In this document: positions 18,491 through 27,400 of the stretch, one piece after another
Numbering within the stretch: the stretch's first letter is position 1
Layout of the letters: the number at the start of each line of letters is the position of its first letter
Assembly (NCBI RefSeq): GCF_040538665.1
Contig: NZ_JBEWXT010000001.1
Coordinates: 832,501 to 896,500 of the forward strand
DNA from: Aureibaculum sp. 2308TA14-22
GTDB lineage: Bacteria > Bacteroidota > Bacteroidia > Flavobacteriales > Flavobacteriaceae
Direction: 5' to 3'
DNA: 64,000 bases
Notes under the pieces: generated by a model
Told to the model about the DNA's origin: nothing
Database searches by the model: none
The model's input: the letters and a program-made list of their open reading frames with translations, nothing else
Made by a program: the position numbers and the translations under genes

Positions 18491-19846
18491 ATGAATTCAA
18501 GAAGAAATTTTATAAAAAAGACCGCAATAGTAGGAGCGGGAATTTCCGTGATGCCTAATATAACTTATGGTTTTAGCGGTAAAAGAGAAAAACTAAAAGT
18601 AGGTTTAATTGGGGTTGGTCTCAGAGGCACCAACCATCTTAATAATTTATTACAGCGTGATGATGTTTTGATTACAGCTATTTGCGATATTGACCCAGCA
18701 AGAATAAAAATTGCCGAAAAACGCATTAAAAAGCATAAACATCCAAAGGCACAGGTTTTTGGCAAAAATGATTATGATTATAGAAATTTATTGGAGTTAA
18801 AAGAATTGGATGCGGTAATAATTGCTACACCTTGGCTTTGGCACACACGTATGGCTGTTGATGCTATGAAAGCAGGGAAATATACGGGTCTGGAAGTTTC
18901 TGCTGCCAATACGCTAGAAGAATGTTGGGATTTGGTAAATACGCATGAACAAACCGGCTCGCATTTAATGATTTTAGAAAATGTGAATTATCGCAGAGAT
19001 GTGTTGGCAGTACTGAATATGGTAAAACAAAATGTGTTTGGAGAAATGATACATTTTAGGTGCGGTTATCAGCACGATTTACGTTTTGTAACATTAAATG
19101 ACGGAAAAACAGCCTATGGGAAAGGTGTGGAGTTTGGAGAAAAAGGTATTTCTGAATCTAAATGGCGTACACAACATTCGGTATTAAGAAATGCAGATGT
19201 ATATCCTACACATGGTGTTGGTCCGATTGCGGCAATGTGCGATGTTAATAGAGGTAACCGATTTGTTTCAATGACCTCGCACGCCACAAAAAGCCGAGGG
19301 ATGCACAACTATATTGTGGAGCATGGAGGTAAAGACCATCCCAATGCAAAGGTGAACTTTAAAATGGGAGATGTAATTACATCAACCATAGAGACTGCCA
19401 ATGGAGAAACTATTATTGTAACACACGATGTACACTTACCAAGACCGTATTCGTTAGGTTTTAGAGTACAAGGTACTAAAGGGCTTTGGGAAAAAGACGG
19501 TGATAGAATTTACATAGAAGGTCAATCTAAAAAACCACATGCTTGGGACAATTCTAAAGAATGGTTAAAAAAATATGACCATCCTTTATGGAAAAAATAT
19601 GGAGAACATGCTTTGGGTGCTGGGCATGGAGGTATGGACTTTTTTGTAATTAATTCGTTTGTAAAATCCGCTTTGGAGAATATCGCTCCTCCTATGGATG
19701 CTTATGATGCTGCGGCATGGAGTGCTATTACACCACTTTCTGAGTTATCTATCGAAAATAATGGAGAACCACAAGATTTTCCGGATTTTACTAGAGGTAA
19801 TTGGATTAAAAGACAACCTTATAATTGGATGAAAGATACGTATTAA
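18491..19846 (+). CDS. GH109-family alpha-N-acetylgalactosaminidase (NAD-dependent, Tat-exported)
   Basis: Probably removes alpha-linked GalNAc by the NAD-dependent oxidation/elimination mechanism of family GH109. A twin-arginine signal (SRRNFIKK, Arg4-Arg5) fits export of a protein folded around its cofactor. The Rossmann motif GVGLRG is at 41-46. Several stretches match the GH109 pattern rather than ordinary Gfo/Idh/MocA dehydrogenases: ATPWLWHTRMAVDAMKAGKY, LEECWDLVNTHEQTGSHLMI, LENVNYRRDVLAVLNM, CGYQHDLR, YPTHG (238-242, with the proposed catalytic Tyr/His region), SLGFRVQGTKGLWE and GAGHGGMDFFV. Length of 451 aa is typical. It precedes a nucleotidyltransferase and a NahK-like kinase, which would consume the released GalNAc. 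I recognised the family from memory, so a CAZy search should confirm it. Confidence 0.88.
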   Translation: MNSRRNFIKKTAIVGAGISVMPNITYGFSGKREKLKVGLIGVGLRGTNHLNNLLQRDDVLITAICDIDPARIKIAEKRIKKHKHPKAQVFGKNDYDYRNLLELKELDAVIIATPWLWHTRMAVDAMKAGKYTGLEVSAANTLEECWDLVNTHEQTGSHLMILENVNYRRDVLAVLNMVKQNVFGEMIHFRCGYQHDLRFVTLNDGKTAYGKGVEFGEKGISESKWRTQHSVLRNADVYPTHGVGPIAAMCDVNRGNRFVSMTSHATKSRGMHNYIVEHGGKDHPNAKVNFKMGDVITSTIETANGETIIVTHDVHLPRPYSLGFRVQGTKGLWEKDGDRIYIEGQSKKPHAWDNSKEWLKKYDHPLWKKYGEHALGAGHGGMDFFVINSFVKSALENIAPPMDAYDAAAWSAITPLSELSIENNGEPQDFPDFTRGNWIKRQPYNWMKDTY

Positions 19847-19881
19847 TTTGTATTTTAGTATTTTATTAAATACAAACATAA

Positions 19882-20790
19882 ATGCATAAAAATAAACCCA
19901 TGCTAGTAATTTTAGCGGCTGGTATAGGTAGTCGTTACGGAGGATTAAAACAACTGGATACATTCTCGCCAGAAGGCGATACAATATTAGATTTTTCAAT
20001 TTATGATGCTTTACGAGCAGGTTTTGGAAAATTTGTATTCATTATCCGCAAGAATATTGAGACAGAATTTAAGAAAACATTTGATGAAAAATTAAATGGT
20101 AAAGCTGAAGTTGAATATGTATTTCAAGAAATTGAAAATGTACCCGAAGCCTATCAAAATATAGGTAGAAAAAAACCTTGGGGAACGGCTCATGCCTTAC
20201 AAATGGCAAAAGGTGCTGTTACAGAAAATTTTGCCGTTATTAATGCCGATGATTTTTATGGAAAAGAGGCATTTGAAGTTATGGCCGAGTATTTGACCAA
20301 AACGGATAAAAATTCTTATGAGTTCAGTATGATGGGTTACTTATTAAAAAATACAGTTTCTGATTACGGCTTTGTGTCTAGAGGCGAGTGTCAAGTTAAT
20401 ACAGATGGTTATCTAACTTCGGTTGTAGAGCGTACACATATCGAAAAAATTGACGGTAGCTTGAAGCGAAAGAACGATTCTGAAAAATTTATTCCTATTG
20501 ATGAAAATACTGTAGTTTCTATGAATTTTTGGGGATTTACTCCTAAGTATTTTGAATTTGGAGATGCCCTTTTTAATGAATTTCTAGAAGAAAATAAAAC
20601 CAATCTAAAAGCAGAATTTTTTATTCCGCTTGTGGTTAACCATATTATAGAATCTAAAAAAGCAAAGGTGAGAGTTTTAAAGTCTGATGCTGAATGGTTT
20701 GGTGTAACCTATAAAGAAGATAAAGAATTAGTGCAAAAAGCGATTGCTAAATTAAAGGCTGCTACAGTATACCCAATTCAATTATTTTAA
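19882..20790 (+). CDS. Sugar-1-phosphate nucleotidyltransferase-like protein
   Basis: Cytoplasmic NTP-transferase fold. The N terminus shows the nucleotide-binding loop of sugar-phosphate nucleotidyltransferases, LAAGIGSRYGGLKQL (about residues 8-22), followed by a metal-binding Asp region (AVINADDFYG, near 120). The protein is 302 aa with no signal peptide. It ends one base before the NahK-like kinase gene, so the two are almost certainly translated together. In Bifidobacterium, NahK also works next to a nucleotidyltransferase in amino-sugar salvage. The likely role is to convert GalNAc-1-P or GlcNAc-1-P into a UDP-sugar. The nucleotide and sugar specificity are inferred only. Confidence 0.8.
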   Translation: MHKNKPMLVILAAGIGSRYGGLKQLDTFSPEGDTILDFSIYDALRAGFGKFVFIIRKNIETEFKKTFDEKLNGKAEVEYVFQEIENVPEAYQNIGRKKPWGTAHALQMAKGAVTENFAVINADDFYGKEAFEVMAEYLTKTDKNSYEFSMMGYLLKNTVSDYGFVSRGECQVNTDGYLTSVVERTHIEKIDGSLKRKNDSEKFIPIDENTVVSMNFWGFTPKYFEFGDALFNEFLEENKTNLKAEFFIPLVVNHIIESKKAKVRVLKSDAEWFGVTYKEDKELVQKAIAKLKAATVYPIQLF

Positions 20791-20791
20791 A

Positions 20792-21865
20792 ATGGAACAT
20801 AGAGAATTAATCTCGATATTTGACCAGTTTGAACATGGAGCCAAATTTGAATCTTATTCAGAATTGAACTCAGGACACATCAATGATACTTACCTTGTAA
20901 AAACAACTCAAAAACCGTATTACGTGTTGCAGCGTATTAACCATATTGTTTTTAAAGATGTTCCTGGGCTTATTTCTAACAAAGTAAATGTCAGTAGGCA
21001 TATTTCCAATAAACTAACACATGTTTCTGATGCGGAAATCGAGCGTAGTGTACTGTCATTTGTAAATGCAAAAGATGGCAAATTTTATCATATTGATGAA
21101 GATGGAAATTATTGGAACATGATGGTTTTTATTGACGAGAGTCAAACTTTTGAAACAGTAAAAGAAAAAGAAATAGCTTATGAAGGCGGAAAATTATTCG
21201 GTAATTTTTTAAACTTGGCGAGTGATTTTGATGCTGCAAAATTAACAGAAGTCATTCCTAACTTCCATAATATGTTGTTCCGGTTTAGACAATTTGAAGA
21301 TGCTTTAAAAGTAGCTTCTTCAGAGCGATTGGAGAAGGCTAAAAGTTTATTAAAAAGAGTTGAAGAGTTAAAAGAGGAAATGCTCATTTTGCAGCATCTA
21401 AAAGACAAAGGTAAAATTAAATTAAGAGTTACACATAACGATACTAAAATATCAAATGCTTTGTTTGATATGGATAATAAAGGGCTCTGTGTAATTGATA
21501 CGGATACGGTAATGCCCGGCATAATTCACTATGATTTTGGTGATGCGATAAGAACAATTTGTAACACGGCTGCGGAAGATGAAAAAAAATTAGAATTGGT
21601 AAATTTTAATTTGGAATATTATAACGCTTATGCTAAAGGCTTTTTAGAAGAAATTGGGTCTTCACTCACGGCTTTAGAAAAGAAGTATTTACCATTAGGG
21701 GCAAAAACCATGATTTTTATTATGGCTTTACGTTTTCTAACCGATTATTTGAATAACGACATTTATTACAAAACAGAGTACCCTGAGCATAATCTAAATC
21801 GTTCGAAAAATCAATTTAAACTGATTGAAAGTTTTGAAAAATACTTTGAACCTGAAAAGGTATAA
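20792..21865 (+). CDS. N-acetylhexosamine 1-kinase-like phosphotransferase (NahK homologue)
   Basis: Predicted to phosphorylate free GalNAc or GlcNAc at the anomeric position. It has the aminoglycoside-phosphotransferase fold: N-terminal SGHINDTYLVKT and YVLQRINHIVFKDV, catalytic HNDTKISN with Asp217, and metal-binding region IDTDTVMPG followed by YDFGD. The C terminus (MALRFLTDYLNNDIYY, TEYPEHNLNRSKNQFKL) closely follows characterised bifidobacterial NahK as I remember it. Length of 357 aa matches. Its start is one base after the nucleotidyltransferase stop, and it is the last gene of the plus-strand run beginning at 9469. Together with the GH109-type enzyme it forms a release-and-salvage route for an N-acetylhexosamine. 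Confidence 0.85.
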   Translation: MEHRELISIFDQFEHGAKFESYSELNSGHINDTYLVKTTQKPYYVLQRINHIVFKDVPGLISNKVNVSRHISNKLTHVSDAEIERSVLSFVNAKDGKFYHIDEDGNYWNMMVFIDESQTFETVKEKEIAYEGGKLFGNFLNLASDFDAAKLTEVIPNFHNMLFRFRQFEDALKVASSERLEKAKSLLKRVEELKEEMLILQHLKDKGKIKLRVTHNDTKISNALFDMDNKGLCVIDTDTVMPGIIHYDFGDAIRTICNTAAEDEKKLELVNFNLEYYNAYAKGFLEEIGSSLTALEKKYLPLGAKTMIFIMALRFLTDYLNNDIYYKTEYPEHNLNRSKNQFKLIESFEKYFEPEKV

Positions 21866-22121
21866 TTAAGATTTTAACGGATTTTTTTGCTATAGAAAAC
21901 AAACGGTCAATTTCCTTATTCTGCCCTGTTACAAACAATAAAAAGAATAATGGTAAATTGGTTAGGTGAATTAGTAATAGCCCGAATGCATTAGAAATTT
22001 TTTTCATGATTTTGTTGTTTGGTTATATAACAATTATCTACCCAGCTTTCCTACCTGGATTTTAAAAATTTCGTTGAAAAAGTTTAACTTTATCCAATTC
22101 TTTAAAACTAAATCTTTTCCA

Positions 22122-23657
22122 ATGAAAAAATTACTAATTCTTTTTATCACATTTTCTTTAATTTGTACTGCTTCTGTTGCCCAGAAATCCCCAAAAGTAA
22201 ATCTTAAAAAACTAGATCAATATTATGCAAAAATGGTAAAAGACTGGGATGTGCCAAGTGCTGTTATCGGAATTGTAAAAGACGGCAAACTGGTTTTTAC
22301 CGGAAGTTATGGAGTCAAGAAAATAGGTAAATCAGATACCCCTGATGCCAATACCAACTATGCTATTGCTTCCAATTCCAAAGCGTTTACAAGTGCAATT
22401 TTAGGAATGTTAGTAGAAGAAGGTAAACTCAGTTGGAACGATAAAGTAAAAGACCACCTGCCTTATTTTGCCGTTTACGACCCGTGGGTTAGTGCCAATG
22501 TGACCATTAGAGATTTGTTAAGTCATCGTGTGGGTTTAGGTACTTTTAGTGGAGATGTAATTTGGTACAAGTCTGATTTAAGTGCTGAGGAAATTGTAGA
22601 AAGAGTAAAGTTTGTGCCCAAAGCTTTTGATTTTAGAGCCGGTTATGGCTATTCTAATGTAATGTACATCACCGCTGGAGAGGTAATCCGGAAAATTACG
22701 GGCAAATCTTGGGCAGAAAATGTTAAAGAACGAATCTTTAATCCATTAGGTATGGATAAAACAGTTACTAACCCAAATAAATTAGAAAGTGTTGGTGATT
22801 TTGCAACTCCACACGGGAGGGAGGACGATATAAATATTCCCATTGATTGGGTAAATTGGGAAGAAATTGGTGCTTTGGGAGGCATAATTTCCAATGTAAA
22901 TGATCTTTCTAAATGGATGATTTTAAACTTAAATCACGGTGTTAATGGTACAGACACGTTATTCTCAAAAAATACCAGAAATATGGTATGGAGACCTCAC
23001 AATAATCATTACATAGACCATACCAAAAAGAACGATTTTAACCGTCATTTTAATGGTTATGGGTTAGGTTGGGGCCTGAGCGATTACCATGGCAATTTAC
23101 GGGTAGGGCATACTGGCGGTTACGATGGAATGATTACGGCAATAACGTTGATTCCCGATAAGAACCTTGGTGTCGTAGTGTTAACCAATGGTATGAAAAG
23201 CCCGATTATGGCAGCAACCTATTATGGCTTGGATCAATTTTTGGGCGTTGAAATCGTTGATTGGTCTGCCAAGATGTTAGAGGCCCGAAATAAAAATCAA
23301 AAAGAAGATACACGTATAAGTGATAGAAAAGCGAAACGAAAAACGAATACCGTACCGTCTTTGGAACTCAATGGCTATACGGGCACTTATAAAAGCGATA
23401 TTTACGGCAACATCACCATTTCCAAAAAAGGAGATGAGCTACAAATGGATTTTGAACATTCGCCCGATCTTTCCGCTACCTTGACCCATTGGCATTTTGA
23501 TGTTTTTGAAATCAACTGGAACCAAAAGCACGCTTGGTTTAATTTTGGAACTGTAAAATTTAATCTGGATAACAATTTAAAAGTTTTGAGAATTGATTTT
23601 GATGTACCCAATGATGATATTTTCTTTGAAGAGCTGAAACCATATAAGGTAAAATGA
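22122..23657 (+). CDS. Secreted serine hydrolase, class C beta-lactamase/PBP fold with C-terminal DUF3471-like domain
   Basis: Penicillin-binding-protein-like hydrolase, probably acting on peptidoglycan peptides or small esters or amides in the periplasm. The ATG at 22122 gives a clear signal peptide (MKKLLILFITF to SVAQ); the open frame extends 16 codons upstream, but that start would bury the signal. The SxxK motif is in IASNSKAFT, the Tyr-x-Asn motif is YSN in YGYSNV, and HTGG replaces KTG (VGHTGGYDG). The last 100 residues resemble the DUF3471 domain often attached to such hydrolases. It is separated by 256 bp from the glycan operon, and its stop overlaps the methyltransferase start by 4 bp (ATGA). 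A true beta-lactamase role is possible but not favoured. Confidence 0.85.
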   Translation: MKKLLILFITFSLICTASVAQKSPKVNLKKLDQYYAKMVKDWDVPSAVIGIVKDGKLVFTGSYGVKKIGKSDTPDANTNYAIASNSKAFTSAILGMLVEEGKLSWNDKVKDHLPYFAVYDPWVSANVTIRDLLSHRVGLGTFSGDVIWYKSDLSAEEIVERVKFVPKAFDFRAGYGYSNVMYITAGEVIRKITGKSWAENVKERIFNPLGMDKTVTNPNKLESVGDFATPHGREDDINIPIDWVNWEEIGALGGIISNVNDLSKWMILNLNHGVNGTDTLFSKNTRNMVWRPHNNHYIDHTKKNDFNRHFNGYGLGWGLSDYHGNLRVGHTGGYDGMITAITLIPDKNLGVVVLTNGMKSPIMAATYYGLDQFLGVEIVDWSAKMLEARNKNQKEDTRISDRKAKRKTNTVPSLELNGYTGTYKSDIYGNITISKKGDELQMDFEHSPDLSATLTHWHFDVFEINWNQKHAWFNFGTVKFNLDNNLKVLRIDFDVPNDDIFFEELKPYKVK

Positions 23658-24277
23658 AAGGTTTCAACAGAAAAACACATTGGGAAACCATTTATCGGAC
23701 CAAAAACTTGGATGAAGTAAGTTGGTACCAACCAAACCCTGAAACTTCGTTGTCGTTTTTCAAAAAATACAACATCCCTAAAAATGCCAATATAATTGAC
23801 ATTGGCGGCGGCGATAGTTTTTTGGTGGACTATTTGCTGCAGTTGGGCTATGAACATATTACGGTATTGGATATTTCGGAAAAAGCCATTAACAAAGCCA
23901 AAAAGAGATTGGGCGAAAAGGCAAAAGCGGTGAAATGGATCGTTACCGATATTATTCATTTTAAACCGACCAAAAAATACGATGTTTGGCACGACAGAGC
24001 CGCATTTCATTTTTTAACAAGCGAAAATGATATTAGCCATTACACAACAATTGCCAATAAAAATATAATAAAAAATGGTTTGCTGATTCTTGGAACATTT
24101 TCCGAAAAAGGACCTAAAAAATGTAGCGGAATTGAAATCAAACAGTATTCAGAACAAGAATTGTCAAATCAATTCAAAACGTCTTTTAAAAATCTAGAAT
24201 GTTTTACCTCAAACCATCAAACACCGTTTGACACTACCCAGAATTTTGTTTTTTGTGTGTTTGAAAAAATAGCATAA
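23654..24277 (+). CDS. Class I SAM-dependent methyltransferase
   Basis: Small (207 aa) cytoplasmic methyltransferase. The SAM-binding motif I is IDIGGGDSFLVDYLL (about residues 47-61), followed by an acidic residue after the second strand (VLDISEKAI). The N terminus HWETIYRTKNLDEVSWYQP is typical of a family of unassigned methyltransferases that includes thiol or metalloid detoxifying members. It is translationally coupled to the serine hydrolase (4-bp overlap). Its stop codon touches the terminator of the oppositely transcribed tracrRNA. The substrate is unknown. Confidence 0.8.
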   Translation: MKGFNRKTHWETIYRTKNLDEVSWYQPNPETSLSFFKKYNIPKNANIIDIGGGDSFLVDYLLQLGYEHITVLDISEKAINKAKKRLGEKAKAVKWIVTDIIHFKPTKKYDVWHDRAAFHFLTSENDISHYTTIANKNIIKNGLLILGTFSEKGPKKCSGIEIKQYSEQELSNQFKTSFKNLECFTSNHQTPFDTTQNFVFCVFEKIA

Positions 24278-24300
24278 AAAAGTCCCACCGAAGCGGGACT
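24276..24300 (-). terminator. Intrinsic terminator of the tracrRNA
   Basis: On the minus strand this reads AGTCCCGC-TTCG-GTGGGACT followed by six T. It is an eight-pair stem (with one G-U pair) closed by an extra-stable C(UUCG)G tetraloop and a U-run, a textbook rho-independent terminator. It also overlaps the stop codon of the methyltransferase gene on the other strand, and the hairpin may end that transcript too, although the plus side has no good T-run. Confidence 0.88.
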
Positions 24301-24362
24301 AAAGATTTTCATCTACGGCATATAGCCTTATTGTGATAAGATTAAAGATTAGAAATTTTAAT
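24276..24362 (-). ncRNA. tracrRNA of the type II-C CRISPR system
   Basis: Predicted trans-activating RNA of about 87 nt, transcribed away from cas9. Plus-strand bases 24331-24354 match repeat positions 2-25 at 21 of 24 sites, so the minus-strand RNA can pair with crRNA repeats. One mismatch becomes a G-U pair and two adjacent U-U mismatches form a small internal loop, the bulge typical of such duplexes. Downstream, in RNA order, come a nexus hairpin GGC-UAUAU-GCC (24317-24327), a hairpin AGAU-GAAA-AUCU (24303-24314) and the terminator hairpin (24276-24300). The 5' end near 24362 is inferred from the promoter spacing. This is a direct reading of pairing; processing and expression are not shown. 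Confidence 0.9.
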
Positions 24363-24368
24363 CTGTTT

Positions 24369-24398
24369 CAAATATATAAAAACTCTTGTAAATTTCAA
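24369..24398 (-). promoter_or_regulatory. tracrRNA promoter
   Basis: The minus strand has TTG (plus positions 24396-24398), a 19-nt spacer and TATATTTG (24369-24376). This matches the Bacteroidetes consensus TTG-N17-23-TAnnTTTG exactly. It would start transcription about six bases further on, just before the anti-repeat. It interleaves with the candidate cas9 promoter on the other strand. Confidence 0.75.
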
Positions 24399-24416
24399 TT
24401 AATTCTTCTAAATTTA
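24386..24416 (+). promoter_or_regulatory. Candidate cas9 promoter
   Basis: Plus-strand TTG (24386-24388), 20-nt spacer, then TAAATTTA (24409-24416), one base short of the TAnnTTTG consensus. It lies 36 bp before the cas9 ATG. The two opposed promoters overlap physically, so cas9 and tracrRNA transcription may interfere with each other. Confidence 0.5.
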
Positions 24417-24452
24417 TTGCTTTAACCCAAGTTTTATTAAAAGCTAAACACA

Positions 24453-27400
24453 ATGTCAAAAATTTTAGGATTAGATTTAGGTACCAACAGTATTGGTTGG
24501 GCTATTGTTGAAAAAGAAAAGAGTGAAAAAGATTACACTCTAATTGATAAAGGCGTAAGAATATTTACCGAAGGTGTAAATATTGAAGCAAAAACAAGTA
24601 GTGAAAGTTCTAAAGCAGCACAGCGAACAGATTATAGAAGTGGCAGAAAATTAAAATATAGAAGAAAACTAAGAAAGCTTGAGTTGTTAAAAATTTTATC
24701 TGATAATAATTTGTGCCCAAATGTATCAGACGAAGAATTAAAACTTTGGAGGTATAAGAAAATATATCCTAAAAATAACGAATTTAGATTGTGGTTAAGC
24801 ACAGATAATCAAGATGATAAAATTGAACGAAAAAAACAAATCAAAAACCCTTATGTATTTCGTTTTAAAGCTGCAACTCAAAAGCTTGATTTAAGTAAGG
24901 CAAGTGATAGACATGAATTAGGCAGGGCCTTTTATCATATAGCCCAAAGACGAGGTTTTTTAAGCAATAGGTTAGATACTTCAGATAATTCTATTGTCGA
25001 GGAAAAAAACAGTGAAATTGAAGAGATTATTCAGCAATCCAATACTTCGGAAGAACTATTAAAAACGTATGATATTTTTTTGGAAACTTATGATAAAACA
25101 GAAGCCAACAGTAAAGCTTTGTTTACTTTAGGTAGAGCATTTAAATCTATTTTAAAAGAAAACTCAAATAAAGAATTCGACACTGTAAAAGAGAAATTAC
25201 TAGAACGCTTAAATCGTAAAGAATTTTTAGGCAAAGTTAAAAGTGCTATTAGTGATTTGTCTGCAAAAATAGAAGGGGCAAATTGTAACACATTAGGAGA
25301 ATATTTTTATGGTTTACATAAGGAGGGAAAAAGAATCAGAAATAATTATACGCATCGTGAAGAACATTATTTGCATGAATTTCATGCTATTTGCGATCAA
25401 CAAAATTTACCAATTGCACTAAAGGCAGCTATTGAAAACGCTATCTTTTACCAAAGACCACTAAAGTCTCAAAAAGGATTAGTTGCAAAATGTCCATTGG
25501 AAAATGATAAGGCTTGTGTACCTATTTCGCATCCAGATTTTGAACTGTTTAGAATGTACGGTTTTATTAATTCAATAAAAATAAAGTCGGCGGAAGAAGA
25601 CAAATTAAGATTTTTGAATACCGACGAAAAGCTAATTATAGAACCTCTTTTTTATAGAAAATCTAAACCAAATTTTGATTTCGACGAGATAACAAAAAAG
25701 TTAACACCAAAATATGTAACATCTGGTTATTATAAAGACAAAAACGCAAAAGAGTTTGATGTGTTATTCAACTTCGGAAATTATACAAATGTGAGTGGTT
25801 GTCCAACAATTTCAAATCTGATGTCTGTTTTCGGAAACGATTGGAAAATCTATTTAATTCAGAATTTTAACAAAAAGAATAAGGACAATTCTAGTAAAAC
25901 AGAACATCAAATAATTGATGCTATTTGGCATGTGCTTTTCAGATTCGATAAAACCGAAAAATTGAAACAATTTGTTATCGATTATTTAGGATGTGATGAA
26001 AAAGTGGCTACAAAATTTTCGAAAATAAAACTGAAACAAGATTATGGCTCGCTAAGTTTGAAAGCTATTCGTAACATTTTACCATATTTAGAAAAAGGCT
26101 TGCTGTATTCGCATGCAGTGTTTTTAGCAAATATGAAAACAGTTTTACCACAAGATGTTTGGAAAAATGAAGATGATAGAAAAGTTATAAATAATGAAGT
26201 GTTTTCAATAATAGAGAATTATAATGCCTATAGAAGCACAGTTGACATAGTAAATGGAGTAATAGCTAATAAAAATAAAAAAGAAACTTGGAACAATAAG
26301 AACGGTTTTGTTATTGAAGCTTATAGAAAAGACATTGATAAAAATGTTAAAGACTATTATGGTTTACAACGTTGGGATTCCTTTTCAGAAGAAGAAAAAG
26401 TAACTATTTTAAAAGATAGTTTTGAACTCTTCTCTACTCAAATGGAATTAAATTCAGGTCGAGGTCAATTCTTAAAAAAAGAAACATTAGATGAACGTGT
26501 AAAAGAATTTTTAAGAGACAACTTTAATATTAGTGAAGATAGTTTGAAAAAACTCTACCACCCATCTGCCATAGAAGTTTATAAAAAAGCAAAACGCAGC
26601 GATACAGATGGTAAACTATATTTAGGAAGTCCGCTTATATCTTCTATTAAAAACCCGATGGCAATGCGTACACTTCATCAATTGCGTAAAGTGATTAACC
26701 AATTAATAAAGGATGATGCCATTGACGAAAACACGATTGTGCGTATTGAAATGGCAAGAGAGCTAAAAAGTGCCAACGAAAGAGTGGCTATAAAACAATG
26801 GCAAAACGACCTTCAAAATAATAAAAAGGAATATATAGAAGCCATAAAAAAACTCTATAAAGAAGATTGCGGATTGGACATTGAACCGTCTCAAGATGAG
26901 GTTTTAAAATACCAACTTTGGCTTGAGCAAAATAGAATTTGCCTTTACACAGGTAAAACAATAAGTATTTGCGATTTTATTGGCTCAAATCCAAAATTCG
27001 ATATAGAACACACCATTCCAAGAAGTAAAAGTTTAGATAATTCGCAAACTAATAAAACGCTGTGTTGTTCAATATATAATAGAGATGTTAAAAAAGATAA
27101 AATACCAACAGAATGTAAAAACCATGAAGACATCATGCCAAGAATTAACCATTGGTATGCACAATATAAAAATTTAGAAAATCAAATTATAAGTATTACT
27201 AAAAAAGTAAGAGCAGCAACCACAAAAGAGAATCGAGACAGTTACATCCAAAAAAGAACAAAACTTCGTTTTGAATATAACGACTTAAAGCATAAGTATA
27301 AAACTTTTACAATGACTGAAATCCCTAGAGGATTTAAGAATAGTCAGTCTGTAGATATTGGTATTATTAGCAAATACGGAAATTTGTTTTTAAAATCATT

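Noticed and set aside
21816-22007. Minus-strand 63-codon frame between the NahK-like and serine hydrolase genes, starting MKKISNAFGLLLIH
   Set aside because: It overlaps the end of the kinase gene and has no promoter match. The hydrophobic start is suggestive, but nothing else supports it.
22074-22121. Upstream ATG for the serine hydrolase
   Set aside because: It would place 16 residues before a clear signal peptide that starts at 22122.
22122-23657. True beta-lactamase (antibiotic resistance) call
   Set aside because: The third motif is HTGG and a DUF3471-like tail is present, as in general PBP-like hydrolases; no resistance claim is supported.
23402-24010. 202-codon minus-strand frame across the serine hydrolase and methyltransferase junction
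   Set aside because: Both plus-strand genes have clear domains; this frame is a low-complexity shadow rich in Phe and Ser.
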